Positions 54,401 to 61,230 of a DNA stretch of 64,000 bases are shown piece by piece; positions within the stretch are counted from its first letter, which is position 1, and the number at the start of each line of letters is the position of its first letter. The stretch covers positions 1,716 to 65,715 of the forward strand of contig MJCC01000026.1 of assembly GCA_001766655.1 (NCBI GenBank), in the 5' to 3' direction. The DNA is from Phytomonas francai (lineage: Eukaryota > Euglenozoa > Kinetoplastea > Trypanosomatida > Trypanosomatidae). Below the pieces are notes generated by a model. It searched no databases. It was not told the DNA's origin and saw only the letters and a list, made by a program, of their open reading frames with translations. Both the position numbers and the translations under genes were made by a program.

Positions 54401-56706
54401 AGCAGCACAAGCTGCTCTTCGCGTTTCACATGACGATGCGCATCCTGCAGGCGGCGGGGCGGGTGAACCTGGAGGAGTACGCGTTTTTGATGCGGGGTGG
54501 GCAAATCTTGGATAAGCAGGGCCGTTTGCCGAACCCGGCCCCGTCCTGGCTCTCGGAGCGCTGCTGGGATCATCTGCTCGAGCTCGACAAGCTCACCAAC
54601 TTCCACGGCATCGCCGCGCACGTCGAGCAGAACGCCGATCTCTGGCGGGAGTGGTACCTCCTCGAGCTCCCCGAGGAGGCGGAGCTCCCTGGCGACTGGC
54701 AGAACCTCTGCCGGGATAACTACATCCAGCGGATGATCTTCGTGCGCTGCCTGCGGCCGGATCGCCTGGTCTTCATGGTCTACGAGTTCATCGAGGCGCA
54801 GCTCGGCTCGCAGTTCGTGGAGCCCCCCACTTTTAACCTCCGGGAGGCCTACGAGGAGAGCAGCAACGCGATCCCGCTCGTCTTCGTCCTCTCCGCCGGC
54901 GTCGACCCGACGGCGCAGCTGAACGCGATCGCGCAGCGCGAGGGCCACGCGCTGAAGACGCTCGCGCTCGGGCAAGGCCAGGGCGAGAACGCGAAGCGCG
55001 CGATCCAGGAGCTCAGCCAGACGGGCGGGTGGGTCTTTCTCGCGAACTGCCACCTGATGGTCTCCTGGCTCCCCGAGCTGGAGAAGATCATCGACGACCT
55101 GGCGGAGCAGAACCCGCACCGGGAGTTCCGGCTCTGGCTGAGCTCGGTCCCGACCCCGGGCTTCCCGATCGGCATCCTGCAGCGCGCGATCAAGATGACG
55201 ACGGAGCCGCCGAAGGGGATCAAGGGGAACATGCTCCGCCTCTACAGCGGCATCTCCGAGGAGCAGTTCGCCGAGCGGAGCAGCCTTCACCCGGTCTTTT
55301 ACCGCAACCTGCTCTTCTCGCTCTGCTTCTTCCACAGCGTGCTGCTGGAGCGGCGGAAGTACGGGACGCTGGGCTACAACGTCGTGTACGACTTCACCGC
55401 CTCCGACTTCGAGGTCTCGGAGAGCATCCTGCACCTTTACCTGGACCACATGCACTCGGACTTGGTCGAGGAGATCCCCTTCGTGACGATTCGCTATTTG
55501 ATCGCGGAGGCCTCGTACGGGGGGCGGGTCACCGACGACTGGGATCGGCGCCTGCTGAATACGTACATCGCGCAGTACATGGCCCCGCGCACGGTCGCCG
55601 AGGAGGGCTACGCGCTCTCGGCGGCCGCCGAGTACGCCGTCCCGGTGGGCTGCACGACGGTGCAGGCCTACCTGCAGGAGTGCGCGCGGCTCCCGATCAC
55701 GGACCCCGCGGAGGCTTTTGGCCAACACGCGAACGCCGACATCGCGAGCCGCATCGCCGAGTCCAGCGCCCTGCTGGAGAACCTGATCGCGCTGAACATG
55801 ACCCTCGCGCGGGGGGCCGGGGGCGGGGTCGGCAGCCTCGCGGCGCGCCCGCCCTCGCAGGAGGACCGCTGCCTCGACATCCTGGCCTCGCTCGAGGAGC
55901 CGAGCAAGGCGGCGATCCCGCCGCTGATCGACTACGACGCCATCTTCGAGGCCACGAGCGAGGAGCGGCAGAGCGCGCTGAACACCTGCCTCCTGCAGGA
56001 GGTCCAGCGGTACAACCAGCTGCTCGCGAAGATCCACCGGCAGCGCGGGGAGCTGCGGCTCGCCGTGCGCGGCCGCATCGTCCTCTCCGACGAGCTCGAG
56101 GGCGTCTTCACGGCGCTGCTGCTCGGCCGCGTGCCGGAGCCCTGGGCGCGCGCCTACCCCAGCCGGAAGCCGCTCGCGAGCTGGTCGGCCGACCTCGTCG
56201 CGCGGGTCGAGCAGCTGAAGCTGTGGGGGCAGCGCGCGCCCGCGCTCTTCTGGCTCGCCGGGCTGACCTACCCCGCGGGCTTCCTCAAGGGCCTCCAGCA
56301 GCAGCAGGCGCGCGCCGACCGCGTCGCGATCGACCAGTACGGCTGGGAGTTCGCCCTCCTCGCCCAGGACGAGCGCGGGATCATACACGGGCCGAAGCGG
56401 GGGGCCTACGTCCGGGGCATCTTCCTCGAGGGCGCGGGGTGGAGCGTCGAGAACAACACCCTCTGCGAGCCTAACCCGATGGAGCTCATCGTGCGCATGC
56501 CCGTCATCCACTTCATCCCGAGGCTCAACGCGAACCGGCCGCCCTCGGAGACCATTTACAAGGCGCCCCTCTACATGTACCCCATCCGCACCGGCACCCG
56601 CGAGCGGCCCTCCTTCGTCGTCGCCGTCGACCTCGAGAGCGGGGATGCGGTGCCGGAGCACTACACCAAACGGGGTACCGCCCTTTTGCTCTCCACCGAT
56701 GACTAA
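42430..56706 (+). CDS. Axonemal inner-arm I1 (f) dynein beta heavy chain, DNAH2 type
   Basis: A 4758-aa motor of the flagellar axoneme. The N-terminal tail (about 1-1300) precedes the linker (about 1300-1930). Six AAA modules follow. AAA1 has GPAGTGKTET from 2058, with CFDEFNRIEVEVLSV as Walker B. AAA2 has GRSGSGKT at 2339, AAA3 GTAGTGKS at 2695, and AAA4 GLGGSGR at 3068 with Arg in place of Lys. A stalk of two coiled coils (about 3300-3420 and 3520-3600) carries the microtubule-binding tip. The DNAH2 assignment rests on GKTETVKDLGKAIGKYV, GRMLSGIAQTGAWSCFDEFN, and the C-terminus (FLEGAGWSVENN, PSFVVAVDLESGD, KRGTALLLSTDD), which match that subfamily from memory; a phylogeny would settle it. 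An Ala/Pro/Thr-rich insertion of about 70 residues (1939-2009) lies between linker and AAA1. The whole gene is very GC-rich. Confidence 0.93.
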   Translation: MSLVGSPHGPLSTPESKSFLPEMHPECLTWVLQRLEWGFGFPLAGHLTAAHRRTLEDFLIGDEEKRVIFAYFSSAGGAAAQLRVVSASGLDLSGRPEPGEPASAPARGLGHVLFFLRVEADRGLSPETMDTAVAWACYRGASLLESLLRTLQQALVPTLLFNRWPTSIEKDVQTALHRFMAVMVEDVNHLRGRTVLYVPDDLTAADRARVPNDREVVQRYEATVIHWTRQIRAVIGEQGANAAGEEGGPLDEIHYWRSRARDLDNIRLQLNRPDVGAIVAVLREAKSFYYLEPFLNLQADIEHGTVEAFDNLCFLSTLIEPCERLAAARLREIPGLIGDILVRAQFVLMHSKHYRKERFCHLLRMVSDEIIRRCSLRIDIAAILRGDVAQSMVALQESIAAGEAWMRECRRMLNATRVRFRHEKGEKLDLDEGSLLNEIDGFVSHRCQNLKEICQGQMQFGFRSIGGEAPASSRHSTQAQRASQRPSATLCSSLIPQPSREGGGGAARTALQLPDLSGSPAELEGMFEGRLPIFSGNKGPEIESQLMDIQRAFKSKIDMLRGLDYDILDVKSTKWIDDFGVLKTDMDSLSMVMRQIITAAFDSIATITTGAEYIEAFYVLSRNEELLLQLDRSKDLVFRLFMSSLKTVQGEIQRYFNRKPTLFYLHPPAAGYAYWATNNIASISQGYEELYRCYYLPESPESQEAMDLYDRLVRSLKDTVRKYYLDWRDSLPSKPAEYLDTYLLVRRHESGKGPDDPPLFEVNFPKPLCLLFDEVRYWQRLGESIPAHVQDICSKEERLRICRENIALVTRAYNHVITSLESREELRLFALRLRFLESKYHPGLTKLWWNSPGIVEYYVRECQTQAERVQGIVDDYKHTLLFVDHYCRAIADTLSVSFERKKTSVLSVFVERQQRYRATVREKLKGIFACIADRLYHLFHYFREDYTHDEVVRAEWHHLMGNVEAKLEEALKMMVKRSLITVERMLPSEVSEDRLCDKVFRLDVVISVAEDVNKPIIRVMPSVEEISKRVNEVCKQIIATVRDLRHIEDSLSTRIAAESPEELAEHGLQAVTYHGHSAEDIDLRGSYFECMAGDEDIILSLQRIQTSFIAISEKVKDKLAQIWRLHQSLSTDNLWATEKQDKRIKQGWKLDDYRINMDNVMHRRDEMDKQEPFAEVHFLLLDFNKMKETFRWQCQVVIKHYHSLLYADAKQELDALYRAFETTIESLTREPKTLDQLGEQVRRCAEAIDNLPSISSRFDPLKDRFALITSELYNFGGVDPDDVARCEALPEVFADYIDRFNAVRRQLDVYKEQFKHDLETDLRGLISNSFLLHQQVREEVPMAWGMPTREAFAALHAMTRRAEGLRRTERELQHGIEIFNLAKPVLTDLASAEAQLALLLRLWGLVETWEQRRHEWMHTYFMRLNSDLMLEGLEKIRREVLSLHKELEHLDVWVRLKDDIDLLKKILPIIDDMRTPAMRQRHWEFIKMQLDIEFDIHDESFCLQSLMDARVETQAEFIANLAVAAREELKIETYLDKIHAFWEEANFTIEPHQGYNRITHVDELNNTLAEHLTLLTSSKMSRFVENFRVRVMQWEQTLSIVTDTIEGMLNVQTKWMYLENIFIGSEDIKRKLVAEAKKFDSIHAQWLTIMSRLVKDPNVVRGTRRDTLLDQLNAMSAELEGIQKSLEWFLEDRRRVFPRFYFLSNDDLLEILGHVKEPSKVQPHLRKCFEGLYELSLKQVRTGTIVEGMSSADGEYVPFAMPMHIEGLPVEVWLRNVEAKMRETVQLGINRTLDDLQRNVYDARHPINREKLKGWVERNEGQCLITAASMNWTQQVELAIVEYGDLHAKDGLSLARRKLSPLYRVYKKWKGMIRKYCQMVRQPQSRMQRSKLVALVTIEVHARDVLRHILARRVHQLDDFEWSRQLRFYAEEAASEVAALAAPPVLLNSGGGAASTPAANPMPSSTTGGPTPVAMASPAIPPPTTAANANAGAADALSAGIVRSAPRACVVRQTSAVVRYDYEYLGNSGRLVVTGLTDRAYMMLTTALQLFRGGLPQGPAGTGKTETVKDLGKAIGKYVMVFNCSESLDYRSVGRMLSGIAQTGAWSCFDEFNRIEVEVLSVVAQQILSILTAVSEQRRTFLFEGTEIPLNLNCGLFVTMNPGYAGRSELPDNLKALLRPVSMMVPDFGLICEITMLSEGFEESEALSKKVSILYELMENQLSKQDHYDFSLRNIKAVLVQAGNLKRENFPGTESQLCLKAMKDMNLPKFVKEDVPLFLAMLGDLFPGVEPQGSGLEELWAAAVDELEAANLEKNEHILTKCLHLWDTLRTRHGVMVVGRSGSGKTVTWRTLAGALKRLSESDVGGPYEPVRVSLLNPKSVTMDELYGSYNQATREWKDGILSDLMRQICRDATDTNYKWLLFDGPVDTLWIESMNTVLDDNKMLTLNSGERINLNPTVSMLFEVQDLSQASPATVSRCGMVYFTVEDLSWRPFAMTWLRSRRDFEIALNTPKPDATIHELQDFVLSTLASALAFKAAECADLMPTTTLNTVRSFTTMFDALANSEARPVIPGGAGYQTSQAGENYLPQLRMVAMFCLVWAVGGPLTVQSRRKLDSFVREMDASFPSTETVFEYFPDLQSLRWCAWEEHPALRRPYAPPAGLPYPRQIVPTIDTVRYEYLVSQLVRSRAQLVLVGTAGTGKSLIAREVLAGLSRETHATAALTLSARTSARNVQDIIEGRMEHKSKKVCAPPNGRRMLCLVEDLNMPAREKFGAQPPLELLRQWLDNGFWYDCQTRAQRKVNDMQLLCCMTYGRPNITERLMSKLNVFNITFPTETVIGKIFSAILENRFAPFGDLRTYVSAIVKATIETYMKVSTELLPIPSKSHYLFSLRDLSKVFQGIYGCHLASLTCKEHVAGLWLHECERVFADRMNNDTDRAWFHQVLNEKLNNDFQTKWVSILKSRVREGAGKGGAGGQLYTQPNQPPPVTENESPIFVDFWDGEYDEMAKYRLVPSMEALRQRVEESMEQFNAEPGTRPVNLVFFNDALRHLCRIHRIIRLPHGNALLVGLGGSGRSSLTRLAAYLAGYTFFTIEVHKKYDMECFHENLRTLYKACGVKRQNKVFYFSDNQVMDLAFLEDINNMLSSGEVPNLFVKDDLRQIQDDVRKLALVDGCRDAPDELYNYFLEKARQHLHLVVSMSPAKKEFREWLRQFPALVSCTCIDWFSAWPTEALKEIGLRYLKETAEPDETDEMLETICDMFVYMHDTTGERSQQMREHLNRYNYVTPSSYLDLVRGFRAMLTKKCEDITEQRDKLANGMSKLEETKLTVSRMTESLNVQDAKLQEKSEEVSKATESIQVRQRIAEEQQTLVASEKVKIEQAKRAALGDQTEAQADLDRAMPTLLEAQAALDKLDKSDINEVKSYKTPAAMVHTVMEAVQTALHRKLDWDEAKKSLSEPKFIDMLKTYHETHDMTDQKLLNSLEKYVKRHDFTPAAASSVSKAAGGLCQWVIAIHKYGNIYKEVYPKIVKNENAQQRVRAQEEMLRQKEEKLQRIMDEVRRLEADLNTNINEKNQLMHEAQETKDKLNRACIIVDGLEGERDRWTESIARYEIDLGNIRGDTLLATGFMSYCGAFTADYRQLLWQSWLKEIRRLQLHMNRDFNFVHFLVDPTEVREWHQTGLPGDDFSRENGAIAMCGPRYPLMIDPQQQAIKWIKRMERDSGLKVINPKQPDFQKTVENAVLLGCPLLLQDVLEEIDPILDPIMSRAIIRKGNRQLVKLGDNYIEYNENFKLYITTRLSNPHYSPETCTRVCLLNFAVKEQGLEEQLLKIVVEREKPELEHENEKLILDMAAAKKETKRLEDDILDLLSSFQCSLLENKRLIDTLQSAKVTAASIKKQLRESEETSVKISQAREEYRECAQRASILFFVLADLGAIDSMYQFALDSYIALFQNSIRRSTEKITSRSMDERIKTLNTWHTAAVYTNTCRGLFEQHKLLFAFHMTMRILQAAGRVNLEEYAFLMRGGQILDKQGRLPNPAPSWLSERCWDHLLELDKLTNFHGIAAHVEQNADLWREWYLLELPEEAELPGDWQNLCRDNYIQRMIFVRCLRPDRLVFMVYEFIEAQLGSQFVEPPTFNLREAYEESSNAIPLVFVLSAGVDPTAQLNAIAQREGHALKTLALGQGQGENAKRAIQELSQTGGWVFLANCHLMVSWLPELEKIIDDLAEQNPHREFRLWLSSVPTPGFPIGILQRAIKMTTEPPKGIKGNMLRLYSGISEEQFAERSSLHPVFYRNLLFSLCFFHSVLLERRKYGTLGYNVVYDFTASDFEVSESILHLYLDHMHSDLVEEIPFVTIRYLIAEASYGGRVTDDWDRRLLNTYIAQYMAPRTVAEEGYALSAAAEYAVPVGCTTVQAYLQECARLPITDPAEAFGQHANADIASRIAESSALLENLIALNMTLARGAGGGVGSLAARPPSQEDRCLDILASLEEPSKAAIPPLIDYDAIFEATSEERQSALNTCLLQEVQRYNQLLAKIHRQRGELRLAVRGRIVLSDELEGVFTALLLGRVPEPWARAYPSRKPLASWSADLVARVEQLKLWGQRAPALFWLAGLTYPAGFLKGLQQQQARADRVAIDQYGWEFALLAQDERGIIHGPKRGAYVRGIFLEGAGWSVENNTLCEPNPMELIVRMPVIHFIPRLNANRPPSETIYKAPLYMYPIRTGTRERPSFVVAVDLESGDAVPEHYTKRGTALLLSTDD

Positions 56707-57568
56707 CCCATTAAAGAAAAATGGAAAGGAGGAGGAGGGGGGAATCAATCACGGAACGTCGACACAATTTAGTAGAACGTTATTCCTAAATCCTAATGTT
56801 TGATTCTTTTCTTTTTTTTTTTGGGGGGGGGGGGGAGGGGAGGAGGAGGAGGAGGAGGAGGAGGTTCTTCCACCCTACCTTTTTGCGCTTTCGTTTTGCT
56901 CGACCTTCGCATGTGATACACGGCAATTTAATTGCACGCGAAGATGCAAAAATGAAAGAACAATTCGCATAGCGGGATCGATGAACTGAGGACGTTTGAT
57001 TCAGTGAAGAAAATCCGCCCTCCTTCTTCCCTTTTCCTCACAGGGAGAGGGGGTCCCTAAATGTAATGAGGGTTCACAACAGTCAATGTGCGGTATTGAT
57101 TATTGTGGGGAAAAGGATAGTTTGAAACGCTTTCTTTTGACATGAATTCCTCCTCCCCCCCCCTTATCGTTGCTACTTACCCTTAATTCGTTGATATTGC
57201 TTCGAGTTGTGATGTTTTTGGGATATCCCCCCCCCCCTTTTTTTCCCCCCATTTCTAGATGTAAAATAGAACATGTCAGCCATTTCGATATGTGAATCAC
57301 AAATAAACAGAATGACAACCACAGCGGGAAGTTAATGAAAATGGTAAACGTCTGTTGGAAAGGGGCAGGTCCATGCATTTCCAACGATACCCATATGCAT
57401 CTCTATTTACTTCCTGTGCTTTTTTTTCCCCATTCTTTTCTTTGCATACGTCTTCACACGCATGGCTTAACGCTATGGTATATCTCTATTACATTTAGTG
57501 AAAGAGGGTGGTATTATTTGCGCTTGCAAACACGTGAATCATTCCCCTAGTGTCCACCCACAACCACC
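56707..57568. other. Intergenic spacer with G and GGA repeats
   Basis: 860 bases. It contains a T-run followed by a purine tract, C-homopolymers on this strand near 57150-57165 and 57225-57250, and no credible gene. A pyrimidine-rich stretch ending CCCCTAG (57550) is a possible acceptor for the YceI-like gene. Confidence 0.5.
56823..56864. repeat. Poly-G and GGA purine tract
   Basis: Thirteen consecutive G followed by AGGGG and then about eight GGA units, preceded by a T-run. It lies about 115 bases after the dynein stop. It can in principle form a G-quadruplex or triplex. Confidence 0.9.
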
Positions 57569-58132
57569 ATGCTGGCCTGGGGGCAGCGACGACTTAGCAG
57601 CGAGGAGGAGCTCAAGGAGGTTCAGATGCACGTCTACACCCAACCGGCGGGGCTTTTGGGCCGACTTATCGGCCGCGCGCTACGCTTTCGCGTCGATCGC
57701 TTTTCGTATTTTGTCAACAGCAAGGACGGGGGCCTGCTTCGCGTGGAGGTCGAGGCGAACTCGATCACGCCGGAGTGCGAGGTCTACCCCGGCGCCGCGC
57801 GATCGGAGCGGGTGAACCTGACCTTTTCCGAGATCACGCGGCTCAAACGGCGGCTCAACACGAACCTCATCGACGCCGCGCGCTATCCGGTGGCCGAGTT
57901 CGACGTTGAGGCCGACGAGGCGGATGCGGTGAAGGGCCTCCTCCACCTCCACGGCAAGAGCCACCCCATCACCTGCGTGAAGCAAATCCACGCCAGGGAA
58001 CTCCTCGTGCGCTGCCCGATCTCGATGGCGCAGTTTAACATCCCGCCGTACAGGATTTGGATGGGGCTTTTTAGCGTAGCCGATCAGATTGACGTCGAGA
58101 CGCGTATTTCCTTGAATAAGTTGAAGTTGTAG
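57569..58132 (+). CDS. YceI-like domain protein (187 aa)
   Basis: Probable member of the YceI family, a lipocalin-like beta-barrel that in bacteria binds polyisoprenoid lipids in the periplasm. Family-like order: RFSYFVNSKDGGLLRVEVEA (about 48-67, the opening strands), then RLNTNLIDAARYPVAEFDVE (about 93-112), equivalent to the L-x(3)-FFD-x-x-YP-x-x-F signature. It closes with GLLHLHGKSHPITC (about 127-140), equivalent to L-x-x-HG-x-T-x-P. The protein is close in length to bacterial members (about 190 aa). It lacks a classical signal peptide. The N-terminal LGRLIGRALRFRV is basic-hydrophobic, so organelle import is possible. The eukaryotic role is unknown to me. Confidence 0.65.
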   Translation: MLAWGQRRLSSEEELKEVQMHVYTQPAGLLGRLIGRALRFRVDRFSYFVNSKDGGLLRVEVEANSITPECEVYPGAARSERVNLTFSEITRLKRRLNTNLIDAARYPVAEFDVEADEADAVKGLLHLHGKSHPITCVKQIHARELLVRCPISMAQFNIPPYRIWMGLFSVADQIDVETRISLNKLKL

Positions 58133-58432
58133 GTATGCATATATCGCTATATAGGTTCGCTGGAAAGAATATTCCGCTCTATAACGAAGAAGAGAAAGCC
58201 AAGCAAGCTGAGGTGACTGAGGGGGTGTATTCGTGCCCTTTGTCCTCCTTCTGCTTGACCCTTCTTCCTTTTATTTCTTCCCAAATGCAATCCCCTCCCC
58301 TCAATTTCTAATCTCTTTCTCTTTGTTTGTTGCGTTTTACCGATTGGGTTCTTCAGATTTGTTTTAGTATTGATCATTTTTTTTTTTCGGAGGCAGTAAA
58401 AATCGGTGTCGAGGCATTCACACCTCGCTCCG
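58133..58432. other. Intergenic spacer with splice signal
   Basis: 300 bases. The right half is pyrimidine-rich and ends in a 13-base T-run (58377-58387 region) followed by GGAG and GCAG, acceptors for the next gene. The coding frame is open from 58406 (GTG), but the first ATG is at 58433. Confidence 0.55.
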
Positions 58433-60529
58433 ATGTTCGTTTTCGCGAGGGGCTCTTTTCAGGCGCGGCGGGTGTGCGGCTCCGCCGCGCGCGCGGGGGC
58501 GATGCGGCGGTGGTACGGCCCCCCCCCGCCCTCGTCGGCGGGAGAAAAAGGGGGGGCGGGCGTTGACGGGATTTCGGCCTTCCTCGCGGACCTGTTGGAG
58601 CCCCCGCGGACCGTCCCGCTCGTCTGCGGGACCCGCGTCTACGACACCATGGACGTCGACGACGCCCGCGCGGTCTACGACCCCGGCGAGGAGGGGGAGA
58701 CCTCCGCGACCGCGTCCGACAACGCCCCCGACGAAAACGACGAAAACGACGAGGACGAGGCGGTGTTTTACCGCCGGGCCCACGCGGCGGGGGCGCTATG
58801 GCGGCATTGCGCGTCGTCGACGGCCGAGGAGCGCGCGGCGAACCGCCCCCCCCGCTGGTTCGAGCGGCTCTGCCGGGATTTATTCTTCCGGACCGACGAC
58901 GACGACGACGGCGGCGGCGGATCGGCGCGCGGGGAGGGGGGCCCGGCGCCCGCCAACGACGCCGCCGTCGACCCGTTCGCGTGGCTGCCTTTTGAGCTCC
59001 GCGCGGAGGCGGCGTACGGGGTCGCGCCGTACGTCTTCGCGGCGTCCGCGGGGTACTCGGCGGCGGCGCGGCGCCGGCTCTGCCTGGGCCGCCCCCGCCG
59101 CGCCTACGTCCACTTCTGCGATGCCTACGCCTTCCCGGGGCGGGAGCAGATCCCGACCTCCGTCGGGACGATTCCCGCGCGGCTTTTGTTCGACCCCCGC
59201 GCCCCCGCGGCGGCCGTTTTGGTCCAGCTCTCGCCGGACTTCCCGCCGGCGGGGTGGCTGGCGGTGCGTCCGACGGCGGCCGCCCTCCGGCGGGTCCTCG
59301 GCGCCTTCGCGCGCGCGGCCGTCCGCCACCGCGACGCCCACCACGCCGAGTTCGCGCGGCGCCAGGCGGAGGCCCTCCGCGTGATGGCCCTCCAGCGCAT
59401 GCCCTCTTCTTCTTCTTCGTCGTCTTGTTTATCGTCTTCGCCGTCGTATACGGCGGGGGAGGTTCTTCGGATGATGGCGGCGGAGGCGCGCGCGGTGCCC
59501 TTCCCGGCCGCCCCCGCGCGCCCGTCGGCCGCCGGCCAGACGCTCTTCCTCGGCGAGCACGCGGGGCCGGAGGGGCTTCTGGGGCGGCTCGACCGCAGCC
59601 CCTTCCTCTTCGCGATCGCGGCCTCGCGGGCGGTCGTCGGGGCCGACGCGCTCGCGGGCGCGGCCGCGATCGACGGCCCGGGCGTCGCCGCCTCCGCCTT
59701 CCGCGCGCGCTTTTCGAAGGCCGTCGTCCGGGCGGAGGTCGTCCTCGCCGCGGGTGTGGGGCTGCCCGCGCAGGACCCCGACGGCCTCCGGCGGCTCTGG
59801 CGCGGCGCGCAGGTCGCCCCTCGCGCGCGCGTGCCCGTCTTCGCCCGCCTCTCCTGGCCCGACGACGACCAGGCGGCCGAAAACGGCGAGCGGAACGGCC
59901 AAAACGAGGAAGCGAGGCGGGCGGGGACGTGGGAGGGGACGTGGGGGCCCCTCGCGCGGCGGCTGAATCGGCTGCTCGGGACGGAGTTCGCGTGGGGGGC
60001 CCCGGTCGACGCCGTCCTCGCCGTCGTCGAGGCCGCCGGCGGGGAGGTGCTCGGCGTGCGCGGGCTGCGCGCGCGGCTGGCCGCGCTCGAGGCCGCGGCG
60101 AGCCGCCCGCGGGCCGCGCGGCTTTACCCCGCCACCCGCGAGATCCCGAACCCGGAGTTCAGCCTCGAGGAGCGGATCGGGATGCACGTGCAGTACCTCG
60201 CGTACGTCGGGGACCCCGACATCGCGGCCACGATCGCGCGGATGCGCTTCCACGCCGCGCCGGTCCGCGCGGGCTGCGCGAAGGCCGCCCTCATCGCCGG
60301 CGAGCGCGCGCTCTTCCGCGAGATCGTCGCGAGCGAGCCCGACGGGCGCCTTCAGCGGTACCTGACCACGCTCGTCCGGAAGCGCAAGACCCGCGACCTC
60401 ACGAGCGCGGAGCCGATGCTGCTCGAGGAGCAGTTCGAGTTCGCCGCCCCGCTCTGGACGAAGCGGGGGGGGCGGCTGGATCGGAATACCCTCGAGGGCG
60501 CCCTCGACGCCGCGCGGCTCCAGCGCTAG
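58433..60529 (+). CDS. Hypothetical protein, probably mitochondrial (698 aa)
   Basis: Unrecognised. The start MFVFARGSFQARRVCGSAAR is Arg/Ala-rich without acids, a strong mitochondrial presequence candidate. An acidic run (DENDENDEDE, near residues 103-112) and a Ser run (SSSSSSCLSSS, near 325-335) are low-complexity insertions. Structured parts include WFERLCRDLFF (about 143-153), YVHFCDAYAFPGREQIPTSV (about 223-242), and the C-terminal domain from about 570 with EIPNPEFSLEERIGMHVQYL and GDPDIAATIARMRF. The C-terminus (residues 575-698) is helical and looks the most conserved. It may be a kinetoplastid mitochondrial RNA or ribosome factor, but that is only a guess from the presequence. It is extremely GC-rich, so the long antisense frame here is ignored. 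Confidence 0.72.
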   Translation: MFVFARGSFQARRVCGSAARAGAMRRWYGPPPPSSAGEKGGAGVDGISAFLADLLEPPRTVPLVCGTRVYDTMDVDDARAVYDPGEEGETSATASDNAPDENDENDEDEAVFYRRAHAAGALWRHCASSTAEERAANRPPRWFERLCRDLFFRTDDDDDGGGGSARGEGGPAPANDAAVDPFAWLPFELRAEAAYGVAPYVFAASAGYSAAARRRLCLGRPRRAYVHFCDAYAFPGREQIPTSVGTIPARLLFDPRAPAAAVLVQLSPDFPPAGWLAVRPTAAALRRVLGAFARAAVRHRDAHHAEFARRQAEALRVMALQRMPSSSSSSSCLSSSPSYTAGEVLRMMAAEARAVPFPAAPARPSAAGQTLFLGEHAGPEGLLGRLDRSPFLFAIAASRAVVGADALAGAAAIDGPGVAASAFRARFSKAVVRAEVVLAAGVGLPAQDPDGLRRLWRGAQVAPRARVPVFARLSWPDDDQAAENGERNGQNEEARRAGTWEGTWGPLARRLNRLLGTEFAWGAPVDAVLAVVEAAGGEVLGVRGLRARLAALEAAASRPRAARLYPATREIPNPEFSLEERIGMHVQYLAYVGDPDIAATIARMRFHAAPVRAGCAKAALIAGERALFREIVASEPDGRLQRYLTTLVRKRKTRDLTSAEPMLLEEQFEFAAPLWTKRGGRLDRNTLEGALDAARLQR

Positions 60530-60927
60530 AATCTGCCCAACCAATCGTTTAAAGGGGGGGAAGAAGAAGGTATCCCTATTGGCATCAGGACTCTTTTTTT
60601 TTTTTTTTGTCTGTGTATGCAATATGCGTTCTCTCCGTACATTGCTACGAATAGGTATTTCGGTCTACACTGGTTGTACAATGGTTTTATGGATACTTTA
60701 TCCTCACGCTTCTACCACGGTTCGCTTCTCCTTCTTTATTCTTTCACAACTCCTTCCAACCTGAACCCACAACCAAATGGGATCACATTTATTTATTTAT
60801 TTATTTACAACACCAACACACACACACACACACACAAACCAACCGAAAAGTGTCCGTTCTCCGATACTACACTACTTTCATTCTTTCACGTTCACCACCC
60901 ACCCCAACCCACCACCAAGTCTAGACC
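60530..60927. other. Intergenic spacer upstream of histone H4
   Basis: About 400 bases with a T-run, ATTT and CA repeats and a C/T-rich tract running from about 60850 to 60917. AG at 60918-60919 or 60923-60924 is the likely splice acceptor for the histone gene. No gene was seen. Confidence 0.5.
60787..60837. repeat. ATTT and CA microsatellites
   Basis: Five ATTT units, a short AC-rich joint, then about ten CA units. They lie in the 5' flank of the histone H4 gene. Confidence 0.9.
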
Positions 60928-61230
60928 ATGGCCAAGGGAAAGAAGTCCGCCGACGCGAAGGGGAGCCAAAAGCGCCAGAAGAAGGTCCTCCGCGATAACA
61001 TCCGCGGCATCACGCGTGGCTCCATCCGCCGCCTTGCCCGTCGGGGAGGGGTTAAACGCATCTCGAGCGAAATCTACGAGGAGGTCCGGCGGGTTTTGAA
61101 GGGCTTCGTCGAGGGCGTCGTGCGGGATGCGACCTCGTACACGGAGTACGGCCACCGCCGGACGGTGACCGCCTCGGATGTCGTCAACGCGCTCCGAAAG
61201 CGCGGCCATATCCTCTACGGCTACGCGTAA
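60928..61230 (+). CDS. Histone H4 (divergent, single copy in window)
   Basis: Core nucleosome histone of 100 aa. It has the kinetoplastid N-terminus ([19 protein letters not shown]), [12 protein letters not shown] and the histone fold through LYGYA, all diagnostic. Compared with the trypanosomatid H4 I recall, it has [11 protein letters not shown] where the usual form is GCVRRMARRGG. It also has [14 protein letters not shown] where the usual form is EYARKKTVTA-DVV. The lysines equivalent to human K77 and K79 are thus His76 and Arg78 here. Only one copy is seen, with unrelated genes on both sides, whereas trypanosomatid core histones normally occur in tandem arrays. It may be the canonical H4 of a divergent lineage or a variant such as H4V. 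Confidence 0.97.
   Translation: MAKGKKSADAKGSQKRQKKVLRDNIRGITRGSIRRLARRGGVKRISSEIYEEVRRVLKGFVEGVVRDATSYTEYGHRRTVTASDVVNALRKRGHILYGYA

Noticed and set aside
42247..56748. Very long minus-strand open frames (about 1018, 857, 1305 and 1533 codons) opposite the dynein gene
   Set aside because: They lie antisense to a clearly conserved protein. They are open because extreme GC at third positions removes stop codons from the opposite strand, and their translations are Arg/Leu/Val/Asp-rich with no domain.
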